The notes under the pieces: model-generated
What the model saw: only the letters and a program-made list of their open reading frames with translations
The model's database searches: none
What the model was told of the DNA's origin: nothing
Assembly (NCBI GenBank): GCA_038210185.1
Contig: JBBQWX010000222.1
Span: 1-5,988 of the forward strand
Direction: 5' to 3'
Source of the DNA: Fodinibacter sp038210185
GTDB lineage: Bacteria > Actinomycetota > Actinomycetes > Actinomycetales > Dermatophilaceae
Length of the DNA: 5,988 nt
Part shown: piece by piece, positions 1 through 5,137 of the stretch
Position numbering within the stretch: position 1 is the first letter of the stretch
Layout: every line of letters starts with the position of its first letter
Made by a program: the position numbers and the translations under genes

Positions 1-78
1 CGGACGGCTTGGGGGTCTGCAGCAGGCCATCCTCCCGCAGCCGGCACCCGCTCGACAGGGGGCAGCGGCCACCACAAC

Positions 79-85
79 AGGAGGG
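79..85 (+). promoter_or_regulatory. Shine-Dalgarno site of the HAD hydrolase gene
   Basis: AGGAGGG is a near-perfect anti-16S match. The AGGAGG core ends 4 nt before the ATG at 89, which fixes that ATG as the start. No clear promoter is visible in bases 1-78, so the promoter may lie outside the window. Confidence 0.75.
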
Positions 86-88
86 CTG

Positions 89-814
89 ATGAACACTCAC
101 CGGGACGCACCGGCATCCGCGGAGGCCGCGGTCAGTTCCACGCCGGCCGTGATCGTGTTCGACGTCAACGAGACGCTCTCGGACATGTCCCCGATGCAGG
201 GGCGGTTCGAGGCCGTCGGCCTCCCGGGGCAACTCGCGGCAACCTGGTTCGCGGGCCTGCTGCGCGACGGGTTCGCGCTGACGATCACCGGGGCCAACCC
301 CGCCTTTGCCCAGCTCGCCGAGGAGTCGCTGCACGGGCTCCTGGACGGGCTGAGCGACGACGTGGACGCCGCCGTTGCCCAGGTCGTGTCCGGCTTCACC
401 CAGCTGCCGGTCCACGCCGACGTCGTCGACGGCATCCGAGCCCTGCAGGCTCTCGGGCTGCGGCTGGTGACCCTGAGCAACGGCTCGACCGCCGTGGCCG
501 AGGGACTGCTGGAGCGCAACGAGCTGCGCGATGCGTTCGACACGCTGCTGTCCGTCCAGGACGCCCCCGCGTGGAAGCCGGCCGCCTCGGCCTACCAGTA
601 CGCCCTGGACACCTGCCGGGTTCCCGCCGCTGACGCGATGCTGGTCGCCGTCCACCCCTGGGACATCCACGGGGCCCACGAAGCCGGTCTACGCTCCGCT
701 TGGATCAACCGAACCGGGGGCCGCTACCCCCGGACCATGCACCTCCCCGAGCTCCAGGCGGACTCGCTAATCGGACTCGCGCAACAACTGAGCGCCACAC
801 GTCCCAACAGGTAG
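89..814 (+). CDS. HAD-superfamily hydrolase, haloacid dehalogenase type II-like
   Basis: This 241-residue protein has the motifs of the HAD superfamily, cytoplasmic hydrolases that form a covalent aspartyl intermediate. Motif I is FDVNETL (residues 24-30) with nucleophile Asp25. Motif II is LSNGS (129-133). The motif III lysine is Lys163 in AWKP. Motif IV is HPWDIHGA (189-196) with Asp192. Residues between about 32 and 110 form the helical cap typical of the dehalogenase type II (L-2-haloacid dehalogenase-like) group. Length fits that group, with a short Ala-rich N-terminal extension of about 18 residues. Compared from memory with L-2-haloacid dehalogenases, the substrate-binding Arg appears to be Phe54, and the Ser and Asn before the motif IV aspartate are Ala187 and His189. 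True 2-haloacid dehalogenation is therefore doubtful, and a phosphatase or another HAD reaction is equally possible. There is no signal peptide. The gene converges on ychF, with the insertion sequence between them starting about 64 bp after its stop. The reading frame is intact. Confidence 0.85.
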   Translation: MNTHRDAPASAEAAVSSTPAVIVFDVNETLSDMSPMQGRFEAVGLPGQLAATWFAGLLRDGFALTITGANPAFAQLAEESLHGLLDGLSDDVDAAVAQVVSGFTQLPVHADVVDGIRALQALGLRLVTLSNGSTAVAEGLLERNELRDAFDTLLSVQDAPAWKPAASAYQYALDTCRVPAADAMLVAVHPWDIHGAHEAGLRSAWINRTGGRYPRTMHLPELQADSLIGLAQQLSATRPNR

Positions 815-895
815 ACGGCGGCCTCCGGACAACGGCCCAAGACCGTGACCCCCCGGGCCGAGCCGATGACCCGGAGCTGCGACGCTCCTATGCTT

Positions 896-901
896 TGTCA
901 A
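896..901 (-). promoter_or_regulatory. TTGACA -35 box at the right end of the IS, part of a circle-junction promoter
   Basis: A perfect TTGACA on the - strand (901-896) overlaps the transposase stop codon TGA (900-898). There is no partner -10 outside the element. If the element circularises through the shared GC, the spacer is 895-879 (17 bp) and the next hexamer is GATGAG (2248-2243), a weak TATAAT match at 3 of 6. A split promoter assembled at the right-left junction and driving the bridge RNA is known for IS110-family circles. Its use here is inference. Confidence 0.5.
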
Positions 902-1983
902 GCCGCCGTGGCCGTGCTTTCAAGGAGCCGATAGAGGTCGCGGGCGACGTAGCGGGCAAGGCAGCGTTTGATCTCTCGCCCTGTCTTGCCTTGGGCAGCA
1001 CGGCGAGCGACGTAGTCGCGGGTGGCCGGCTGGTACTGGATCCGGCTCGCGACCACGGTGTGCAGTGCGTTGTTGAGCTGGCGGTCGCCGTAACGGTTGA
1101 GCCGGTGCCGGGTGGTGACCTGGCCGCTGTTGGCCGGGATGGGTGCCACCCCGGCGAGCATCGCGAACGCGGCTTCGGAGTGGATCCGGCCTGGGTGGGA
1201 CCAGGCGCACAACACCGTGGCGGCCACGATCGGCCCGACCCCGAACTGGTCGAGCAGGTCGGGGCGCCAGCCGCGGATGATGGTCACCATCGCCTTCTGG
1301 TGCTCGCGTGCTTCTTTCAGCAGTGCGTGCACGCGACGGGCCAGGGCCCGCAGAGCCACCACGGTGCTGGTCGTCTCGGTGTCCCAGGACGAGTGCACTC
1401 GCAGGTGCGCGGCGGTGGTGAGCATCGCGGCAAGCTTCTGACCGCGGAACCGGGCTCGGATCGGTTCGGGTGCGGCGATCACCAGGCTGAAGACCTGCAG
1501 CTGGGCATCGGTGGACGCGTGAATCGCGGAGCGGCGAGCAGCCAAAAGCACTGACAACGCTTGCCGTTCGCCTCCGCTGCGGGGGGTCCCCAACCGCGGT
1601 CGAGCCATCGCTTCACGCGCAGCGCGGATCGCATCGAGCGGATCGGACTTCGCGCCGTTGCGGCGCGCGACCCGCTTCGGGCGCTCCAGCTCGATAACGA
1701 TCTCCGACAGCTTCAGCAGGTGACGGCTTAGACCGGCGCCGTGACCACCGGTCCCCTCGATCGCCCACGCCCGCAGCGTCGCGTGGTTGTTGGCGAACTC
1801 GACCAGCTCGGCGTAGCCCTGTGCTGTCGCCTCGACGGTGACCTCACCCAGGACACCACCGGTCGCGGTGTCCACCACCGCGGCGGAGTGGGTGTCCACC
1901 ACCGCGGCGGAGTGGGTGTTCACGTGGGTGTCGACGCCGATGACGACATCGACCACCTCGCGCAGATCGGTCAGACTGTCCAT
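898..1983 (-). CDS. IS110-family transposase (DEDD RuvC-like and catalytic serine domains)
   Basis: The 361-residue recombinase acts on circular donor DNA guided by a bridge RNA, following the family mechanism. The N-terminal RuvC-like DEDD domain shows Asp18 in GVDTH, Glu76 in AIEGTG, and Asp114 and Asp117 in KSDPLDA. A helical linker spans roughly 140-240. The C-terminal Transposase_20 domain shows GVGPIVAATVL (248-258) and the catalytic-serine segment AGVAPIPANSG with Ser286, followed by RHRLNRYGDRQLNNAL. All expected catalytic residues are present and the length is normal, so the enzyme looks complete. The ATG at 1983 is supported by AGGAG at 1995-1991 with a 7-nt spacer. One oddity is an exact tandem duplication of eight residues, HSAAVVDT (24-31 and 32-39), covering the predicted second beta strand of the RuvC fold. 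Activity is therefore uncertain despite the intact active site. Confidence 0.93.
   Translation of the reverse strand: MDSLTDLREVVDVVIGVDTHVNTHSAAVVDTHSAAVVDTATGGVLGEVTVEATAQGYAELVEFANNHATLRAWAIEGTGGHGAGLSRHLLKLSEIVIELERPKRVARRNGAKSDPLDAIRAAREAMARPRLGTPRSGGERQALSVLLAARRSAIHASTDAQLQVFSLVIAAPEPIRARFRGQKLAAMLTTAAHLRVHSSWDTETTSTVVALRALARRVHALLKEAREHQKAMVTIIRGWRPDLLDQFGVGPIVAATVLCAWSHPGRIHSEAAFAMLAGVAPIPANSGQVTTRHRLNRYGDRQLNNALHTVVASRIQYQPATRDYVARRAAQGKTGREIKRCLARYVARDLYRLLESTATAA
1867..1914 (-). repeat. 24-bp in-frame tandem duplication inside the transposase gene
   Basis: Two identical 24-bp units lie at 1867-1890 and 1891-1914, followed by the first five bases (GGTGT) of a third unit at 1915-1919. 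The repeat adds eight residues and keeps the reading frame. Identity of the copies suggests a recent slippage event. From memory, relatives of this transposase carry a single copy (DTHxxTHSAAVVDTATGG), but I could not check this. Confidence 0.92.
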
Positions 1984-1990
1984 ACGTTCT

Positions 1991-1995
1991 CTCCT
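1991..1995 (-). promoter_or_regulatory. Shine-Dalgarno site of the transposase gene
   Basis: On the - strand AGGAG lies 7 nt before the ATG at 1983, within the purine run GGAGAAGGAGAGA. It decides the transposase start. Confidence 0.7.
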
Positions 1996-2039
1996 TCTCC
2001 GGACGGGACGTGGTTCCGGTCCGAGACGGAGGTTCGGCA

Positions 2040-2236
2040 GGACTGTGATGAGACACGCCCGGCGCCGCTAACGCCGAGCGGTCAAGCTCCTGATCAGGCC
2101 AGCACCCTCGTCCGGGCCGGGGCCGGCAACCACGAGCGGACAAGTCGCAGCAAAGGCACGAAGCCAGTCTCAACGCGGGTCACGCCCGCGGTCACCAACC
2201 CACAGCCCACCACCATCAGGCTGCGAAGGCGATCTT
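2040..2236 (-). ncRNA. Candidate IS110 bridge RNA in the transposase leader
   Basis: Read 5' to 3' on the - strand, the leader can fold into three units in the order known for IS110-group bridge RNAs. Unit 1 is a 5' stem-loop, CGCGGG (2190-2185) with CCCGCG (2179-2174), closing a 5-nt loop. Unit 2 is a target-binding-loop candidate: CTTGTCCG (2144-2137) pairs with CGGACGAG (2114-2107) over 8 bp including one G-U, with flanking single-stranded sides at 2156-2145 and 2106-2099. Unit 3 is a donor-binding-loop candidate: hairpin CCGCT (2081-2077) with AGCGG (2069-2065), flanked by guide-like sides at 2091-2082 and 2054-2045. The 5' side carries AGGAGC, the same as the right tip. The 3' side carries GTCTCATC, the reverse complement of the left tip. 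The base stem of the donor loop is not convincing by eye. The 5' end is set about 7 nt after the possible -10, and the 3' end is a guess. The length of about 195 nt is close to known bridge RNAs. Confidence 0.6.
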
Positions 2237-2251
2237 CACAGTCTCATCGCC
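2228..2251 (-). repeat. Inverted repeat at the left tip of the IS
   Basis: GGCGAT (2251-2246) and ATCGCC (2233-2228) are perfect 6-bp inverted repeats around a 12-nt loop that begins in the left tip. The outermost G at 2251 would be chromosomal under the boundaries used here. It may be a structural signal at the element end or chance. Confidence 0.45.
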
Positions 2252-2344
2252 GCCAAAGGGTCACGTCGTGGGTAGGTCACTGGCCGTGGCTGGCCTGGAG
2301 ACAGACCTCAGAACAGCCGATCGAGCTGATCACGCTGAAGCTCT

Positions 2345-2364
2345 TGCGGACTGTGTGCGGACTG
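2345..2364. repeat. Pair of 9-bp direct repeats, 11 bp apart
   Basis: TGCGGACTG occurs at 2345-2353 and again at 2356-2364, a period of 11 bp or about one helical turn. The pair lies in the 155-bp gene-free interval between the insertion sequence and the end of ychF. No other gene, tRNA or clear terminator was seen in that interval, only a weak 5-bp hairpin (CTGCG/CGCAG, 2388-2401) just after the ychF stop. Confidence 0.4.
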
Positions 2365-2405
2365 AAAGAGATCGCACCTACTCTGACCTGCGGAAACGCA
2401 GCGAT

Positions 2406-3491
2406 TCAGACGTTGAAGCGGAACTCCACGACGTCGCCGTCCTGCATCACGTACTCCTTGCCCTCCATGCGCACCCGCCCGACCGCACGCGCAGCGGCCA
2501 TCGAGCCCGCGGCATCAAGGTCGGTGAACGACACGATCTCGGCCTTGATGAAGCCGCGCTGGAAGTCGGTGTGGATGACGCCTGCGGCCTGCGGAGCGGT
2601 CCAGCCCTGGTGGATGGTCCAGGCGCGTGCCTCCTTGGGCCCGGCCGTGAGGTAGGTCTGCAGCCCGAGCGTGTGGAAGCCCACCCGCGCCAGCTGGTCC
2701 AGGCCCGACTCCTCCGCACCGAAGGACTGGAGCATCTCGAGGGCATCCTGCTCGGACATCTCCATGAGGTCCATCTCGAGCTTCGCGTTGAGGAAGACGG
2801 CGTCCGCAGGGGCGACCAGCGCGCCCAGCCGCGCGTGGAGGTCGGCGTCGGCGAGCTGCTCCTCGTCGAGGTTGAACACGTAGATGAACGGTTTGGTCGT
2901 CAGAAGCCCGAGCCCCGAGGCCATGGCGAGGTCGACACCGGCGGCCGCTCCCCCGGCATACAGGGTCGTGCCCTCCTCGAGCACCTTCTGGGCCGCGAGG
3001 GCGTTCTCGTACGCGGGCCTGGACTCCTTCTTGATCCGCGACTCCTTCTCGAGCCGCACGACGGCCTTCTCGAGGGTCTGCAGGTCGGCGAGGATCAATT
3101 CGGTGTGGATCGTCTCGATGTCCGAGCTCGGCGAGACCTTGCCGTCGACGTGCACGACGTCGCCGTCCTCGAAGGCGCGCACGACCTGGCAGATGGCGTC
3201 GGCCTCACGGATGGTGGCGAGGAACTTGTTGCCCAGCCCTTCCCCCACCGACGCACCCCTCACGATGCCCGCGATGTCGACGAACGAGACCGTGGCCGGC
3301 AGGATCTTCTCCGAGGCGAAGATCTCGGCGAGGCGGGCGAGCCGCTCGTCGGGCAGCGGCACGACGCCCACGTTCGGGTCGATCGTCGCGAAGGGGTAGT
3401 TCGCCGCGAGCACGTTGTTCTTGGTCAGAGCGTTGAACATCGTGGACTTGCCGACGTTGGGCAGTCCGACGATTCCGATTTGAAGGGCCAC
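2406..3491 (-). CDS. ychF: Redox- and ribosome-associated ATPase YchF (Obg family)
   Basis: The 361 residues match the usual YchF length. YchF is a conserved cytoplasmic P-loop NTPase of the Obg/TRAFAC class that binds ribosomes and prefers ATP. The G1 P-loop is GLPNVGKST (9-17). Switch II/G3 is DIAG (72-75), preceded by VSFV and followed by IVRGASVGEGLGN. The G4 position is NLDE (207-210) instead of NKxD, the change that explains ATP preference in this family. The region from about 140 to 175 is the coiled, charged helical insert. The C-terminal TGS domain spans about 278-361 (QTYLTAGPKEARAWTI onward, ending DGDVVEFRFNV). The start is GTG at 3491, giving the canonical MALQIGIVGLPN. No Shine-Dalgarno is visible, but a -10-like TAGACT ends 9 nt upstream, so the transcript may be leaderless. 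The gene lies 55 bp after the Nudix stop on the same strand and converges on the HAD gene across the insertion sequence. Confidence 0.97.
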   Translation of the reverse strand: MALQIGIVGLPNVGKSTMFNALTKNNVLAANYPFATIDPNVGVVPLPDERLARLAEIFASEKILPATVSFVDIAGIVRGASVGEGLGNKFLATIREADAICQVVRAFEDGDVVHVDGKVSPSSDIETIHTELILADLQTLEKAVVRLEKESRIKKESRPAYENALAAQKVLEEGTTLYAGGAAAGVDLAMASGLGLLTTKPFIYVFNLDEEQLADADLHARLGALVAPADAVFLNAKLEMDLMEMSEQDALEMLQSFGAEESGLDQLARVGFHTLGLQTYLTAGPKEARAWTIHQGWTAPQAAGVIHTDFQRGFIKAEIVSFTDLDAAGSMAAARAVGRVRMEGKEYVMQDGDVVEFRFNV

Positions 3492-3500
3492 GAGGCCGAG

Positions 3501-3506
3501 AGTCTA
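3501..3506 (-). promoter_or_regulatory. Candidate -10 box of a leaderless ychF promoter
   Basis: TAGACT on the - strand (3506-3501) fits the actinobacterial TANNNT -10 pattern. Nine nucleotides separate it from the GTG start of ychF, placing the transcription start at or next to the start codon. The 9 nt between carry no ribosome binding site. No good -35 was found. Confidence 0.5.
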
Positions 3507-3546
3507 CCGGCGCGAACGCCGCCTCCTCACCGCGCCGGTAGCGCGC

Positions 3547-4053
3547 TCAGGCGCCCAGCGGCTCGCTGTTCTCCAGGTAGGCCGTGTGCTCGGCGTCGTG
3601 CGCGACCGCCAGCATCCGAGCGGTGTACGGCGCGACGTGCGCCGCGGCGTCCGCGACGGTGCGCCAGTGGGCCCCGGCGATCTCGCGGCGTAGGAACAGC
3701 GCCGGGTCGAGCTGACCGGTGTCGTGCACCCCGAGGTCGAAGAGGTACAGCAGTGCGTCGTCCCAGCCCCGCCACGGCGGCAGCCAGTTGACGGCGAGCA
3801 GGCGACCGGCGGTGACGGAGATGCCCAGTTCCTCCTCGACCTCGCGCTCGACGCACGTGGCGGGCGACTCCCCCGGGTCGACGACGCCACCGGGCAGATC
3901 CCACTCCTGCTTGTAGCTCAGCTCGCAGAGCAGCACCTCGTCGGCGGAGTTGCGCAGCACGCCCTGGGCGATGGCGCGCTTCTTCGGCAGCCGGTCGTTC
4001 AGGATCGAGATGCGCCGCAGGCGCTCCCGCTCGGTCTCGCTGCGTGCCGCCAT
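3547..4053 (-). CDS. Nudix hydrolase
   Basis: A perfect Nudix box GX5EX7REUXEEXGU runs from Gly56 to Ile78 in the 168-residue product (GVVDPGE, seven residues, REVEEELGI). The metal-binding Glu residues lie in REVEE. Nudix enzymes cleave nucleoside diphosphates linked to another moiety. The substrate cannot be told from the sequence, and an oxidised or non-canonical nucleotide or a nucleotide sugar are equally open. The protein has no signal peptide and begins with an Arg/Glu-rich helix (about residues 3-20). I chose the ATG at 4053 because AGGG (4064-4061) lies 7 nt upstream. The adjacent GTG at 4056 would add one residue at a poor spacing of 4 nt. The upstream serine hydrolase gene stops at 4063, so the Shine-Dalgarno overlaps its stop codon and translational coupling is likely. 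Confidence 0.92.
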   Translation of the reverse strand: MAARSETERERLRRISILNDRLPKKRAIAQGVLRNSADEVLLCELSYKQEWDLPGGVVDPGESPATCVEREVEEELGISVTAGRLLAVNWLPPWRGWDDALLYLFDLGVHDTGQLDPALFLRREIAGAHWRTVADAAAHVAPYTARMLAVAHDAEHTAYLENSEPLGA

Positions 4054-4062
4054 CACCCGACC

Positions 4063-5046
4063 CTAACGGCCTGCCCCGACGCGCTCCTCCAGCAGTGCGA
4101 ACCCAGCCCGGTCCACCGAGCGCGCCGTGGCGCTCACGACGGCGACCCCGGTGCTTGCCGCACGGTCGAGCACGACGACACTCCGGAAGCCGCCGGTACC
4201 GCCGTTGTGCCACGCCAGGAGCGTGCCCTGACGGTCCAGGGTGAGCCAGGCAGCGCCGATCCGCAGGGGGCCGCTGAACCGCCTGACGGGGTCGAGCGCG
4301 GCGACCCCCGGCGCACTGCCGTCGAGGAGCGCGTGCAGCAGCCGCCCCAGGTCGGCGGCAGTCGACCGGATGCCGCCCGCCGGCCCGAGCCCCTCGCCGG
4401 TCCACGCCTGGGCCGGGCGACCCCGTCCCGACCGGCCCGCCACGGCACTCGGCCCGAGCTCGGCCGGGGCCGCCGGAACCGACGTCGCGGCCATGCCGAG
4501 GGGACCGGTGAGGCGGTCCCGCAGCAGGCCGGCGTACGTCGTGCCGGCGGCGGCCGCCAGCCCGTGGCCGAGCAGCATGGCGCCGAGGTTCGAGTAGCTC
4601 GGATGACGGCGGCCGACGCGGGTGCGCCGGGTCGCCTCCAGCAGCTGGTCGAGCGTCTCGCCATAGGGGTTGGTGCCGCGCCTCCAGAGCTCCCACGTGG
4701 CGTTCAGCGTTCCGGTGCCGGCCGCGAGACGGGGCAGGCCCGAGGTGTGGGTGGCGAGGTCACCGAGGGTGACGCCGGCCGCGGGCGTCCCGTCGAGCGG
4801 GAGGAGGGTGCCGAGCCGGGTGTCGTCGCGCGTCTCCCCGCGCTCACGGGAGTCGGCGAAGAGCAGGCCCGTCAGGCCCTTGGAGACCGACCCGATCTCG
4901 AGGTCGGACCCGGCGGGCAGGCCCACCTCTGCAGTGTGCGTCACGCCGTTCGCGGCCTCGGCGACCACGAAGCGGTCGTGGTGCCGACCAAGGTGGTGTC
5001 CGGCGCGGGCCGCCAGCTCGGCGTCGCCGTGTGCCGTTCGGTCCAT
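4063..5046 (-). CDS. Class C beta-lactamase-like serine hydrolase
   Basis: This 327-residue protein belongs to the beta-lactamase/penicillin-binding-protein-like serine hydrolase superfamily. The SxxK motif is Ser53-Val-Ser-Lys56 inside EIGSVSKGLTG. The second motif is Tyr151-Ser-Asn153 in HPSYSNLG. The third motif is His280-Asn-Gly-Gly in WHNGGTGGF, replacing the KTG triad of true AmpC enzymes, as in esterases and peptidases of the family. THTSGLP (99-105) is also characteristic. No signal peptide or membrane segment is seen, so it is probably cytoplasmic and more likely an esterase or peptidase than an antibiotic-resistance beta-lactamase. The substrate is unknown. The start is the ATG at 5046, where motif-like sequence begins. 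The same frame stays open to 5964, but that extension is Ser/Arg-rich and antisense to rmuC, so I reject it. A weak GGGA precedes the ATG. The gene is divergent from rmuC (91 bp apart) and 9 bp upstream of the Nudix start, suggesting a two-gene operon. Confidence 0.9.
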   Translation of the reverse strand: MDRTAHGDAELAARAGHHLGRHHDRFVVAEAANGVTHTAEVGLPAGSDLEIGSVSKGLTGLLFADSRERGETRDDTRLGTLLPLDGTPAAGVTLGDLATHTSGLPRLAAGTGTLNATWELWRRGTNPYGETLDQLLEATRRTRVGRRHPSYSNLGAMLLGHGLAAAAGTTYAGLLRDRLTGPLGMAATSVPAAPAELGPSAVAGRSGRGRPAQAWTGEGLGPAGGIRSTAADLGRLLHALLDGSAPGVAALDPVRRFSGPLRIGAAWLTLDRQGTLLAWHNGGTGGFRSVVVLDRAASTGVAVVSATARSVDRAGFALLEERVGAGR

Positions 5047-5124
5047 GCCGGTCCCAACGCGTGACGGGTGGTGTGGGTTTCGCCGCGCGCCTCCGAGGTC
5101 CGCCGGGCTGTCGGTGGCGCGTGC

Positions 5125-5130
5125 GAGAGT
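5125..5130 (+). promoter_or_regulatory. Weak candidate -10 for a leaderless rmuC transcript
   Basis: GAGAGT lies 7 nt before the rmuC ATG, with no convincing Shine-Dalgarno in between. It matches TANNNT only at the A and the final T. It is listed because the spacing resembles that of the better ychF case. The rest of the 91-bp divergent interval shows no clear promoter by eye. Confidence 0.2.
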
Positions 5131-5137
5131 CCGCGAC

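Larger units (their letters stand above)
879..2250 (-). mobile_element. IS110-family insertion sequence, about 1.37 kb
   Basis: The element contains one DEDD/serine transposase gene, a short 3' end (about 20 bp) and a long noncoding 5' end (about 265 bp). This is the IS110-group layout; the IS1111 group keeps its long noncoding end downstream. No long terminal inverted repeats are visible, as is normal for the family. The ends are inferred from four points. A GC dinucleotide is present at both ends (879-880 and 2249-2250). The left tip GATGAGAC (2248-2241) and right tip AGGAGC (889-884) both recur inside the leader as guide-like segments. The rebuilt empty site forms an inverted repeat around the GC. 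TTGACA in the right tip would be 17 bp from the left tip in a circle. Boundaries may be wrong by a few bases, since GCG rather than GC could be the shared sequence. It sits between convergent genes and interrupts neither. Confidence 0.75.

Noticed and set aside
700..1554. 284-residue + strand open frame spanning the HAD end and the transposase
   Set aside because: It crosses the end of a good gene and the IS boundary and is antisense to the transposase. Its composition is not protein-like.
1867..1914. Two-copy repeat as a CRISPR or minisatellite locus
   Set aside because: There are only two direct units without spacers, inside a coding sequence and in frame, so it is a simple tandem duplication.
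2087..2100. Palindrome CCTGATCAGG as a regulator operator
   Set aside because: It overlaps the proposed left donor guide and is better explained as part of the RNA. It is also short enough to be chance.
2388..2401. Hairpin CTGCG/CGCAG just after ychF as a terminator
   Set aside because: The stem is only 5 bp and no T-run follows it on the - strand, so it is not a supportable terminator.
1741..2655. 304-residue + strand open frame across the transposase start, leader and ychF end
   Set aside because: It is antisense to two real genes and crosses the IS end. It would cover the bridge RNA candidate but lacks any domain or ribosome binding site.
2268..3791. 507-residue + strand open frame
   Set aside because: It is antisense to ychF and part of the Nudix gene, with an Arg/His/Glu-rich composition typical of a shadow frame in high-GC DNA.
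3724..5064. 446-residue + strand open frame
   Set aside because: It is a shadow of the Nudix and serine hydrolase genes and has no recognisable motif.
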